A stretch of DNA of 64,000 bases, taken from contig CAMRHE010000354.1 in NCBI GenBank assembly GCA_947044405.1, forward strand, positions 1,302,001 through 1,366,000, given 5' to 3'. Source of the stretch: Leptodactylus fallax (taxonomy: Eukaryota; Chordata; Amphibia; Anura; Leptodactylidae). The notes below the pieces were generated by a model that worked only from the letters and a program-made list of their open reading frames with translations, did not search any database and was not told where the DNA came from. How positions within the stretch are numbered: the stretch's first letter is position 1; each line of letters begins with the position of its first letter. Shown one piece after another: positions 20,401-31,127 of this stretch. A program made the position numbers and the translations under genes.

Positions 20401-22066
20401 CAATCAGTATATCATGGTGTTTTTACTCACTAATTTTTTACTGGTACCTGAAAATTACTTGTCTTTATATGAAATTAGATTGTAAGCTTCAGGGATAAGG
20501 ACTGATGTGAATGGATATTATGTGTATAGTGCTCAGGATTCATATAAGTATAGGATAATGCATACTGTACCTTCAGAAATCATCATTGGTCCTGGACCAG
20601 CCCGGGAGATAGCGCCCCACATGTGCACTTTCACCGGGTGCTTTGATCGGCGTTTGGTTGACAGATGGGTCTCATCTCTAAGTGACAGTTCTGAACATCC
20701 CTCCAAAGCCACCGAGGTTTCATCCGTGAATATGACGTCATCGAACTGCTCATTGCTTTCCAACCAAGCTCTTGCCTGGGCTACCCTTTTGTCCCGATTG
20801 GCATCCTTTATGATGGGGTAATTTCTGTGTAGAAAACATATGTACAGTATATATAGTACTGGCGTTTTTTTTATATGACTGTTTTATACATACACATTAA
20901 AGGGAGTCTATCACCAGAAACCAAACTATCAACCCAAACCTATAGATAGATAGGTGAGGGTCACCTGAATCACATGGTGTATTCCCCTTGGGAATTGGCT
21001 GCCTTGGTTGCCAAGATATCACCGGTTTTGTCAATATGAAAATGAGCTCTTTGGAGCAATGAAGGCGTGGCTGCTTAACTTTTTGGAGCAATGGCACCGC
21101 CATCATTGCTCCAAAGAACTCATTTGCATATTGATCAAAAAACAGTGATTATTTTGGCAGTGGAGGTAGCTGTTTGATTCAGGTGACCCTAAACTAAATC
21201 CGAATCTGGGTTGCTATGCTGAGGTTTGGTGCCACACTCCCTTTAATAGGAAAATACAGGGAGAGCCAGGGGTGTGGTAAGATAAAAAAGCAGCAATACT
21301 AAACTACCCCAAGTCCTTCTGTCTGGTGTAAGGTTCCTGGTAGAGACACTGCCCGGAGCAGAAGTGAAGCAACTCAGGTGACTGATCACAAGCGGTGACG
21401 TCACCGATAACCAACATGTGACTGCAGAGATTGACCACGGCGATCATCTGAGGTTCTTCATGTCTGCCTTGGTCAGTGCCTTCACATGATGGGCAAGGGA
21501 CTCAACACCAGAAGGGAAGACTGGGGGTAGGTGAGTATCACTAATTTTTTATTTTACCCCCGTGTCCCCCTGGGTTTTCCAGTTTGCCATCTTTATCGTT
21601 GCACTCCTGTGTACAGTACCTGGTTGGCTTAAAGGTACAGCCCAGTTGGCGTCTTATAGTTCGTATGCTGCTTTCTGAGATTTCTATATTATACTGGTTC
21701 TGCAATATTCTCTTTATTTCGGCGGCACACAGCTCATCGTTCTCGCGGCTGATTTCATTCACCAGTTTTCTTACTTCTCTGTAAATGGACGAAAGGCAAG
21801 CTGCGATATGACATTTGAGGAGACCCATGTTACATCATATTTAGGAATTACCGAGGTAAAGTCCAGAAAATCACTACTTACGGTGTCGTTTTGGTAGGAT
21901 TGGCACATCGGACTTTTTGTAGTCCCTTGGCGTAGTACCACACACTCTGTCTGCTCATGTGAACACCGGAGCTTTTCAGCCATGTCTGAATGGCTCGGAC
22001 AGAATGACCCTCTTTTGTCATAGCAACTATCTTGTCGGTCCATATGTTGTCAAATTTTTTGGGCAT
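17276..22066 (-). CDS. Intron-split Tc1-like transposase-derived protein (five exons)
   Basis: Five exons join in frame on the minus strand: 22066-21882, 21778-21620, 20824-20571, 18773-18599 and 17492-17276 (185, 159, 254, 175 and 217 nt; 990 nt; 329 aa plus stop). All four introns are GT-AG with pyrimidine-rich acceptors, and no exon has a stop. Residues 1-110 look like two helix-turn-helix units (KIVAMTKEGHSVRAIQTWL; RENDELCAAEIKRIL with SSIRTIRRQLG). The DDE-fold core shows D149 (VIFTDETS), MWGAIS, D233 (FQDNDPKYS) and SPDFNPIKKVW. The position of the catalytic Glu in mobile relatives (NPIEN) is K266, so cleavage activity is probably lost. The start has AAA at -3 to -1. An upstream 5' UTR exon is possible, since a CAG acceptor-like site lies just 5'. 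An AATAAA on the minus strand near 17010 could end the transcript. This is best read as a domesticated host gene, probably DNA-binding; its function is unknown. Confidence 0.82.
17560..18200. repeat. Interspersed repeat of the GGGCTTGTTTTTTGC type
   Basis: Blocks such as AAGGGCTTGTTTTTTGCAGGA, GGTTTATACCATTTGGG and TGACTTTTTAAATAATTTTTTGGGAGG recur in related form at 49290-49390, 53270-54050 and 61395-61960. It lies in intron 4 of the transposase-derived gene. Confidence 0.6.
18599..18773 (-). CDS. Exon 4 of the transposase-derived gene
   Basis: The acceptor GTCTTCTGTAG|GTGTAATAG completes a Gly codon. The exon encodes VIDKQVFQEQIV through FQDNDPKYS (second Asp) and NWLRTPP. The donor is CCTGA|GTATGT, phase 2. 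Confidence 0.82.
19863..20147. mobile_element. TTAA-flanked MITE (AGGGTTGTGC family)
   Basis: It begins TTAAAGGGTTGTGC and ends GGCACAACCCTTTAA. The inverted ends have TTAA on both sides. It is noncoding and lies within intron 3 of the transposase-derived gene. Confidence 0.75.
20150..20405. repeat. Interspersed repeat with mirrored halves
   Basis: It runs from TTTGCCATACACATTTTA to CTAATATGTATGGCCAG. The ends are approximate inverted copies. It lies next to the AGGGTTGTGC MITE, in intron 3. Confidence 0.45.
20571..20824 (-). CDS. Exon 3 of the transposase-derived gene
   Basis: The acceptor TTTTCTACACAG|AAATT completes an Arg codon. The exon encodes NYPIIKDANRDKR, the first catalytic Asp in VIFTDETS, and the MWGAIS block. 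The donor is TCTGAAG|GTACAG, phase 1. Confidence 0.82.
20897..21246. mobile_element. TTAA-flanked MITE (AGGGAGTCTGTCACC family)
   Basis: The left end TTAAAGGGAGTCTATCACC and right end GGTGCCACACTCCCTTTAA are inverted. TTAA is at 20897-20900 and 21243-21246. It lies in intron 2 of the transposase-derived gene. Relatives are at 14970, 22197-26844 and 61113. Confidence 0.8.
21620..21778 (-). CDS. Exon 2 of the transposase-derived gene
   Basis: The acceptor TCCATTTACAG|AGAAG follows a 103-bp intron. The exon encodes EVRKLVNEISREN through GCTFKPT and leaves phase 2 at CCAACCAG|GTACTG. It carries the second helix-turn-helix. Confidence 0.8.
21882..22066 (-). CDS. Exon 1 of the transposase-derived gene
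   Basis: Starts at the ATG at 22066 and encodes the first 61 residues plus two bases (phase 2). The donor reads ACACC|GTAAGTAG. It carries the first helix-turn-helix. Confidence 0.8.
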
Positions 22067-22199
22067 TTTTTTCCTGTGTCAGATCGGACGTTGGCTGTAT
22101 AGGAGAGAACAAAAAACGTAATAAGCCATGATACAGCATCACCTCAAAGTATAAGAGACCTATTAAACCACTCCTAAATCTATAATGGTAAAGGTTAAA

Positions 22200-22995
22200 G
22201 GGAGTCTGACACCAGACCCAGCATATCAACCCAGCCCCAGAGATAGCTTAGGGTCACCAGAACCCTGCATGTCAACCCAGCCTCAGAGATAGGTTAGGGT
22301 CATGAGAACCCGGCATGTCGACCCAGCCCCAGAGATAGGCTAGGGTCACCAGAACCCGGCATGTCAACCCAGCCCCAGAGATAGCTTAGGGTCACCAGAA
22401 CCCTGCATGTCAACCCAGCCCCAGAGATAGGCTAGGGTCACCAGAACCCAGCATGTCGACGCAGCCCCAGAGATAGGTTAGGGTCACCAGAACCCGGCAT
22501 GTCAACCCAGCCCCAGAGATAGGTTAGGGTCACCAGAACCCAGTATATCAACCAAGCCCCAGAGATAGGTTAGGGTCACCAGAACCCAGTATATCAACCC
22601 AGCCCCAGAGATAGGTTAGTGTCACTAGAACCCGGCATGTCACCAAGCCCCAGAGATAGCTTAGGGTCACCAGAACCCGGCATGTCAACCCAGCCACAGA
22701 GATAGGTTAGGATCACCAGAACCCGGCATGTCAACCCAGCCACAGAGATAGGTTAGGATCACCAGAACCCAGCATATCAACCCAGCCCCAGAGATAGGTT
22801 AGGATCACCAGAACCCGGCATGTCAACCCAGCCACAGAGATAGGTTAGGATCACCAGAACCCAGCATATCAACCCAGCCCCAGAGACAGGTTAGTGTCAC
22901 TAGAACCCGGCATGTCACCAAGCCCCAGAGATAGCTTAGGGTCATCAGAACCCGGCATATCAACCCAGCCCCAGAGATAGGTTAGGGTCACCTCA
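22200..22995. repeat. 46-bp minisatellite
   Basis: About 17 units like AGAACCCGGCATGTCAACCC with AGCCCCAGAGATAGGTTAGG and GTCACC. Variants alternate CATGTC/CATATC and GGTTAG/GCTTAG, suggesting ongoing unit exchange. The unit derives from the end of the surrounding MITE. Confidence 0.95.
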
Positions 22996-23071
22996 ATCAA
23001 ACTGTGTTTTCTCCTTGTGAATCGCTTCCTCCAATGCTGAGATATATATTTGTCATTATGCGAATGTGCTC

Positions 23072-26000
23072 TTTTTTTTTTTTTTTTTTTTTTTCCAAGA
23101 TGGCGCCGCTGGAGTGGCTGCCAGCTACAGCAGCTCTGAGACTCTCTATCTTATTTTTTCTTTCTATGACTCGTTTTGTACCTCTCTACTTAAGGACTTT
23201 TGCACTATGAAGAAACACACACAAAGACTTGGACCCTTGTGATACTTTTTTTTTTTTGTTTTTTATCTGTCTTTTGTTCTGCTTGAAAATGGGATCTTTT
23301 GTGTATGCAGACAATTCATTTGTCTATACAAGAGAGGAAATTCTGCAGCTCAGAGACACAGCAGGACGGCATACCATCTGGTCACACATCCCCCCGTGAG
23401 ATTTGGAGAAAGAAAAAGCGGGTGAGGGGATGCAGAGCAGGAACTCTTCAGAGGATTAAAAAGAGGCGTTACCGACCAGCTGTTCCCTCCATCATTATGG
23501 GCAATGTGAGATCTCTTGCAAACAAGATGGATGAACTAACAGCTCTCACCAGGCATCATCAGGAGTTTCGGGCGTGCAGCATGATGCTACTTACAAAGAC
23601 TTGGCTCACTGAAGTTACTCCTGACCCTCTGGTCTCCTTGGATGGTTTTAAACTCCTTCGGGCAGACAGGACAAGGGAGAGCAGTAAGAGGAAAGGAGGG
23701 GCGCTGGCAATGTTTGTGAATAATAGATGGTGTAATCCTAGGCACATTGTGATTAAAGAGCAAACTTGCTGTAAGGACATTGAACTATTAGCTGTGAGCA
23801 TGAGACCTTTCTACCTACCAAGGGAACTATCACATGTCATCGTGATAGCTGCATATGTCCCCCCCTCTGCGAAAGCTGACACTGCCTGCGAGGTCCTACA
23901 AGCCACGCTGAGCCAGTTACAGTTAAAACATCCCCAAGCCCTCTTTCTTCTGTCGGGTGATTTCAACCATGCCTCTCCATCATCCACACTGCCCAGTTTC
24001 ACACAGTATGTAACCTGCCACACAAGAGACAACAAAACACTGGACTTGTTCTTTGCCAACGTGAGGGAGGCATATAACTCATCAGCCCTACCGCCCCTGG
24101 GAAGATCGGATCACAACCTAGTACATCTCCGACCTGTGTACAAGCCACTTGTACATAGAGAACCAGCTGTCACCCGCACAGTGAGGATATGGTCCGAGGA
24201 GAGTGATGAGGCTCTGAGGGATTGTTTTGACACAACCGCATGGGAAGTGCTGCAGGATTCTTATGGAGAAGATATAGAAGGACTTACACACTGCATAACG
24301 GACTACATTAATTTTTGTGTGGCCAACACAGTACCCACAAAAGTGGTGAGGCGCTTCTCCAACAACAAACCATGGATTAACTCTGATATAAAAACACTAC
24401 TTAAGGAGAAAAAGATGGCATTCAGGACAAGAGATAAGGAGGGGTTGAGGGAAGTACAAAAGGAGCTGAGGCATCAAATCAGGCAGGGAAAAGCCAGTTA
24501 TAAAGAAAAAATGGAAAAGCAAATGGAAAGAAAAGACATAAGGGGGGTCTGGGAGGGGCTTAAGTCAATTTCGGGTCATAAACAGTCTGTCTGCCCGATT
24601 GAGGCAGATGTTAATTGGCTTAATGAACTAAACCTATTCTTCAACAGATTTGATCACACACCAGCTCCTCCCACCCCAGTATGTCCTTCAGCTTCCCCCA
24701 CCACAATGACTTCTCCCCATGCGGCCACTTCCCAACAGACCAGTAAATCCAGAAATCCATCTTTATCTGGCCACAGTCTGACCTTCACACGGGCCCAGGT
24801 GAGGAAGGAGATGAAAAAGATCAAGGCGAGGAAAGCCGCAGGGCCAGATGACATCAGTGCAAGGCTAATTAAGACTTGCGGGGACCAGCTGTGTGGTATA
24901 ATTACATATATGTATAATATGAGCCTTAGGCAGGAAATAGTCCCTGAATTATGGAAATCTTCTTGTGTGGTACCAGTTCCAAAGAAACCCCACCCTATGG
25001 ACCTCAACGACTACAGACCTGTAGCACTGACATCCCACCTGATGAAGATCTTGGAGAGATTGGTTCTCACACATCTCCGCCCTCTAGTGAGCCCCGCTAT
25101 GGACCCCCTCCAGTTTGCTTATCGGCCGGGCATTGGGGTAGATGATGCCATCATCCATCTTCTGCACAGGGCTCTGTCTCACCTGGAGAAACCAGGGAAC
25201 ACAGTGAGAATAATGTTCTTTGACTTCTCCAGTGCTTTTAACACCATACAGCCCAGGTTATTGAGGGACAAGCTGGGCCTTGCTGGAGTGGACCACCACC
25301 TCTCCAACTGGATCCTAGACTACCTCACAAATCGACCTCAATACGTGAGAGCCCGAGACTGTGTGTCAGGTACCGTGATCTGTAATACGGGGGCACCTCA
25401 GGGTACGGTTCTCGCCCCTTTCCTCTTCACACTGTACACTGCAGATTTTAGGTGCAACTCATCCAGCTGCTACCTACAGAAGTATTCTGACGACTCTGCA
25501 ATAGTGGGTCTCATCACAGATGATGATGACAGGGAGTACAGAGAACTGAACCAGGATTTTGTGGACTGGTGCCAGCGGAACCACCTGAAGATTAACGCGG
25601 GGAAGACCAAGGAGATGGTGGTGGACTTCCGTAAAGGCAGATGCCCTCCAAATCCAGTGGACATCCTGGGGACGGGCATCGAGATTGTGAACACCTATAA
25701 GTACCTGGGTTTGCTCCTTAATAATAAGCTGGACTGGGCAGATCATATGGAGGCCCTGTACAGGAAGGGCCACAGCAAGCTCTACCTGCTTAGGAAACTG
25801 AGAGCCTTTGGAATCCGGGGGGCACTTCTTAGAACTTTCTTCAACTCGGTAGTGGCATCAGCCATCTTCTTTGGAGTGGCCTGCTGGGGGAGCAGTATAT
25901 CAACCAGGGACAGAAATAAACTTGACAAGCTGATTAGAAGGGCCAGCTCTGTCCTGGGGAGCCCACTGGACCCAGTGCAGGTGGTGGGTGACAGAAGGAT

Positions 26001-26395
26001 ACTGTCCGTGGTGAGCTCCATGCAGAAGAATAACTCCCATCCCATGCATGAGACTGTGATCGCGCTGAGCAGTACTGTCAGTGACCGACTGCTCCACCCT
26101 AGGTGTGAGAAGGAGCGCTATCGGAAGTCTTTCCTCCCCACCGCGGTTAGGCTGTACAACCAACACCGACCTAAGCGGAGATCATTACACACAGAGAACT
26201 GAAATATCTCTCTGCCTGTTAAATCCCCCCCCCCCCCCGCTACGTCCTATCTGTCTGTCTGCTATTAATGTAATGCCTCTCACCTTGGAACATTCCTGTA
26301 CATGTTGTATTTGTATTTGTATCTGCTTATCTTTGCTGCTGTAACACACTGAATTTCCCCATTGTGGGACTATTAAAGGACTATTATTATTATTA
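23072..26395 (+). mobile_element. L2-clade LINE, apparently full length
   Basis: It starts at or just after a long T run, with AAGATGGCGCCGCTGG at about 23097. It has one long ORF and ends in a short 3' UTR with GGACTATTAAAGGACTATTATTATTA, a short-unit tail typical of L2/CR1 elements. It splits a MITE. A second, 5'-truncated copy is on the minus strand at 49945-51998. Confidence 0.9.
23305..26202 (+). CDS. L2-type endonuclease-reverse transcriptase, intact ORF
   Basis: About 965 aa from the ATG at 23305; the open frame begins slightly upstream at a TTG. The AP endonuclease part starts at MGNVRSLANKMDEL (about 23497) and includes TKTWL, SGDFNHA and GRSDHN. The RT has RKAAGPDDIS, NDYRPVALTS, FDFSSAFNTI, GAPQGTVLAP and YSDDSAI at the catalytic box (about 25483), then a C-terminal region ending NQHRPKRRSLHTEN. 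In the catalytic box the usual FADD/YADD reads YSDD, which is common in this clade. No stop or frameshift is present, so the copy may be young. It would nick DNA and reverse-transcribe its own RNA. Confidence 0.9.
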   Translation: MQTIHLSIQERKFCSSETQQDGIPSGHTSPREIWRKKKRVRGCRAGTLQRIKKRRYRPAVPSIIMGNVRSLANKMDELTALTRHHQEFRACSMMLLTKTWLTEVTPDPLVSLDGFKLLRADRTRESSKRKGGALAMFVNNRWCNPRHIVIKEQTCCKDIELLAVSMRPFYLPRELSHVIVIAAYVPPSAKADTACEVLQATLSQLQLKHPQALFLLSGDFNHASPSSTLPSFTQYVTCHTRDNKTLDLFFANVREAYNSSALPPLGRSDHNLVHLRPVYKPLVHREPAVTRTVRIWSEESDEALRDCFDTTAWEVLQDSYGEDIEGLTHCITDYINFCVANTVPTKVVRRFSNNKPWINSDIKTLLKEKKMAFRTRDKEGLREVQKELRHQIRQGKASYKEKMEKQMERKDIRGVWEGLKSISGHKQSVCPIEADVNWLNELNLFFNRFDHTPAPPTPVCPSASPTTMTSPHAATSQQTSKSRNPSLSGHSLTFTRAQVRKEMKKIKARKAAGPDDISARLIKTCGDQLCGIITYMYNMSLRQEIVPELWKSSCVVPVPKKPHPMDLNDYRPVALTSHLMKILERLVLTHLRPLVSPAMDPLQFAYRPGIGVDDAIIHLLHRALSHLEKPGNTVRIMFFDFSSAFNTIQPRLLRDKLGLAGVDHHLSNWILDYLTNRPQYVRARDCVSGTVICNTGAPQGTVLAPFLFTLYTADFRCNSSSCYLQKYSDDSAIVGLITDDDDREYRELNQDFVDWCQRNHLKINAGKTKEMVVDFRKGRCPPNPVDILGTGIEIVNTYKYLGLLLNNKLDWADHMEALYRKGHSKLYLLRKLRAFGIRGALLRTFFNSVVASAIFFGVACWGSSISTRDRNKLDKLIRRASSVLGSPLDPVQVVGDRRILSVVSSMQKNNSHPMHETVIALSSTVSDRLLHPRCEKERYRKSFLPTAVRLYNQHRPKRRSLHTEN

Positions 26396-26849
26396 GAAGC
26401 AACAAGGGAATTACTGTTGCTCCGAAGAGGAACACCACCCACCACTCTATGTCACCCTTCACCCCTCCGTCCTTTCGCTGATTGACTGGGACTAATCTTG
26501 TGTGGCACTGAGTTCTTTTGCACTTGCTGCTGTTCATAATCTTGGCGCATGCGCATTACATGTGACTCACACCAGACAAGCATCACAGCAGTACTGCGCA
26601 TGCGTCTAAAATATGTGCATTGAAGAATGTGACAGACCTGAGGGCCAGGTGAAATTAGGTATACAGTGCCTGACCCTATCAATCAGAGGATGGAGGGTTG
26701 GAGGGCGACACAGAGCAATGGGAGGCTCACCTCTTTGGAGCAAGGGCAAAACCCTCATTGATCCAAACACCATTTGATCCAAGTGACCCTAATCTATCCA
26801 GTGTGGAGGTAATAGACTGGGTTTTGGTGACAGACTCTTTTTAATAACA

Positions 26850-28300
26850 ATAAAAAAATAATATCTAAAAAAGCATATCAAATCCTTTGTACATAAAAAG
26901 TAAAAACTACAGATCACCCCAAAAAAACAAGCCCTCAAACAGCTCTGACAACAGAAAAACATGAATAGGACACAAAGCAAGAATTTTTTATTGTGTAAAA
27001 AAAGTAAAACATAAACATATCAATTTGGTATCACCATAACCGTACAGATCTACAGAATAAAGTTAAGTCTAAGTTCACACACGCATTTGTGTTTCCATTC
27101 GTGGGGTCCATTTGGGGACCCGACTAACGGAATCCTAATCAGTTTAAAAAAACGGTTACCTGCCGAAACCCGCAAACCCCATAGACGGTAATGGGGTCCG
27201 CTGGGTTTCTCCCCGAAAAAGGCATAAAAATGTGGAGAGAAAAGTCCTGGGGACGGAAACCCCTAATGGAGACTGGGCGCAGGTGTGAACCTAGCCTGGC
27301 ATGTCATTATTCCTCAAAAAAAAAAAAAATCACCTTTTTTTCCTTCAAAAAATAATTTTTTAAACATATATGGAAAATTAACCGGTGACATTAAAAAAAT
27401 ACAACTCATCCTGCAAAAAGCAAGCCCTCTTATTGCAATATGGACTGCAATACAAAGTTATGATTCCTGAATGGCCAGAATGAAAAATTGACAACATAAA
27501 AAAGGGTAAATGGTTGCGCAAGAAGGGGTTAATGGTTCTGTATTGTATAAGCGAGATAGATCTGTAATAGAATCTGTACCGGTGTGATTTCTAGTATCTA
27601 GGAGGTTATAGCGATGGAGTATACGGGGTTTCAGTGATTTAACCTTTCCACTACTCAATATAATGGGAGATCTGCTTGAAGATAGCTTTATTGTGCAAAA
27701 AGAAAATATTACAATACCTGAAATATCCTCGCTGAGTCTTCTTTACTCTCCTTGTGATGTTTTCTGTGTGATTTTCAAGCTTTCAAATGATATTTGCAGC
27801 CTCCATTCACAGCAGCCCAGCTGCAACATATCCTGTTTGGAAGGTACTTCCTGTTCCCTGTGTACTACAAGTCCCATCATGCTTTGCAGCACTTATCCTC
27901 CCTCCTACCCTACCATATTCAGCGTGTGATCCCCCGCTCTCCTGACTGCATGAGTCTCTGCCCTGTGTACACATAGACCTCTTTACCTTCCCTCTTATTG
28001 CAGCAGTCCTGGTTATCTTACATGGCGTATCAGGAACAATCCCCCTCCTCTGTCTCTCCCAAACATGTCTCTCACAGACCTCCTTCCTTCCCTCCCTGCC
28101 TACCCTCTCCACAGATCCTCCCTCCCACTCCTTACGTATCTCTCCCATGCAGCATGTGTATATGTGTATGTACTGTATATAATAGAGCTGTGAAAATTAT
28201 TGAATTAATTCGATTCATTCACCATTTTAAAAAATTGCATCTGTCTCATAAATCTGAAAAAAATGAGATTTTATTTTTAGGCAAAATAAGCCCTAGTATA
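26850..28300. other. Mostly unassigned; one small inverted-repeat element
   Basis: 27064-27297 is a copy of the AGGTTCACACTAG element (CTAAGTTCACACACG left, CAGGTGTGAACCTAG right). The remainder has A-rich runs (27318-27332) and a pyrimidine-rich stretch (28010-28150). No supported gene. Confidence 0.45.
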
Positions 28301-28302
28301 TA

Positions 28303-29234
<932 letters not shown>

Positions 29235-29356
29235 TAGATATATATGATTTTTTTATGAAAAATGATTCCATCGGTATAAAAATACATTCATGTGTTTCTA
29301 GAACATGTGTGGCCATTGTTTATTCCATCTCTCTGTGGTGAGATACTCGGTAGCCT

Positions 29357-29586
29357 AAGGGTATGTTCACACAGCATTCCATTTCTGCCCCTCCGGTATC
29401 CTGCGACAGAAAGCTAAAGCTAAAATTGAGCTTTGGTTCTCTGCCGAGGCTTAGGTAAAAGATCTGATCAGTAGAATGGCTCGTGCTGCAGGTTTTATGG
29501 CAAGATTGACCAGGATGCTTGACCTCTGCCTTCAATTGAATATAATGGGAGGCAGAATTTGGTGCGTGTGAAAGGGCCCTTACGCT
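29357..29586. mobile_element. Small inverted-repeat element (GGTATGTTCACAC family)
   Basis: AAGGGTATGTTCACACAG on the left and GTGTGAAAGGGCCCTT on the right are approximate inverted ends. It encloses noncoding sequence. Confidence 0.5.
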
Positions 29587-29599
29587 GTTTTTTGCAGAC

Positions 29600-30260
29600 A
29601 CATAGGGGCATATTTATCAATAGTCCGACACTTTTCTGTCTACATATCCGCATATAATTTATGGGGCATTTACGACATATTTATGAGCAGCATGAGGCAG
29701 AAAGAACACAAAAATACAACACTTTTTTAAAAATGCGCCCCAGAATGGGTGTGGTTTATAATGGGCGTGGATTATAAGGGGCATGATTTACAATGGGCGT
29801 GGATCATAAGTGGCGTGGTTTATAATGGCCGTGGGTTAGAACTTTACGACACATTTCTGAGACAAAAAAGAACAAATATGGTGCAGATTTTTTGTGCAAA
29901 GTAGATTAAAATGGTGTAAATTTATGAATTTACAATTTATGTAGTGCGCCACAAATTCCTGTCGTGCGCCACATATATAAGCAAGAGATAATTTGTGTCT
30001 GCTTATTTTGCCCCACGCCAGTCTTCATAGCTCTGGAGCCTGCAGAGGGTGCACCTCCTCACACGCCTCATAAATGAGGTGCACCCTCCGCCCGGCTGTA
30101 CATCTCAGGGGAAAATATACACCAGCTACTGGCGTACATTTTCCCGGTCCTTTACGACAGATCTCTTGTGTCAATGATAGTAAATCTGTCCGCCTTCGCC
30201 ATGCCTCCTTTTCAGGAAGGCGACGCAGATTTTAAAAAGTTGCAATTGTTTTGCGCAAAA
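29600..30260. repeat. Interspersed repeat beginning GGGGCATATTTATCAA
   Basis: It starts GGGGCATATTTATCAATAG, contains a short diverged tandem (GGGCGTGGATTATAA-like units, 29745-29835), and has GATAGTAAATCTGTCCGCC near the right side. It resembles common amphibian MITE-like repeats, but I cannot fix both ends. Confidence 0.45.
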
Positions 30261-31127
30261 AAAAAAAGTGAAATGTCAACTTTACAAAACAGTTTTCTGA
30301 AAAAAAGTTAAAAAAAAATAAAAAATTATTAAAAACATTTTAATAAATATGTAGAAAAAAACAAAAACTATTTGATATTAAAAATCTTTTTGTGATTAAT
30401 TTTTATAGGCTTTTTTTACACGGGGGAATATGACACACATACATATATATATTTGTGATACAAAACAAACATTTGTTAAACAAACTTTCGACCCAACCCC
30501 AAGATTTCTGACTAGCCACATTTTGAAACATACATGCCCACCATACACAAATCACCCACAGGTCTGCCCATACACATACGATTACAGCTGACAGATGGCT
30601 GAAAAAAATCCGACAAAACCGATCTGGGCTGTGACCAACTTTAGTCATCCCTATAAAACTCAGCCCCACATCGGATTAAACTGGGGTCTTAAAGCAACGC
30701 ATGCAATGAAAACAAAAAACACTATGAAAGTGGCAAAAAACAGCATTAAGGAAAAATGACAGGTTATTCATGAAGACAGGTGTTTTGTATGCCAGTCTTA
30801 ATTCCCCGGCTGGCGCAAGAGGCGTCTGAATTATTAAGATGCTCCGGCCACCGACATCAAAATCTACGCCAGTCAGGAACTGTTCTGGTAAATTTCTCAG
30901 GTCAAGGCATCCCCGGCCCGACCTGCCTTGTCTCCGCCCTGCTCCACCCACTTTTATAAAAAATGGTGAGTAGGGTACAGAAAGAGGGAAGTGACGCATT
31001 TCTTGGGCTAAGAAGGTCTGTGTGCCGAAGAAGCTACACAACTATTCCAGTTTTCTGTCGTAGAGGGAACAGTAAATTTCCTTAGTGTTTTTAGGGCACT
31101 TCAGAAAATCCCACTGACCAGCATGTA
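30260..31127. other. No recognisable gene
   Basis: AT-rich at 30290-30400. The rest is mixed sequence with no transposon ends, splice-flanked frames or tandem repeats that I can support. Confidence 0.4.

Larger units (their letters stand above)
22197..26844. mobile_element. AGGGAGTCTGTCACC MITE, expanded and split by an L2 LINE
   Basis: The left end AGGGAGTCTGACACC follows TTA at 22194-22196. Its first part is amplified as a 46-bp array (22240-22990). MITE sequence then resumes (GGTCACCTCAATCAAACTG through ATGCGAATGTGCTC) up to 23071. After the LINE, sequence to 26844 ends in GGTTTTGGTGACAGACTC, the expected right end. The stretch 26396-26690 is not matched by the shorter copies and may be a longer internal region. 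Confidence 0.6.

Noticed and set aside
22200..22995. CRISPR-like regular repeat
   Set aside because: Units are contiguous with no unique spacers, and the context is a vertebrate genome. It is a minisatellite.
27663..27929. Possible secreted Cys-rich peptide
   Set aside because: Starts late in a frame without signal peptide, splice-site support or family resemblance.
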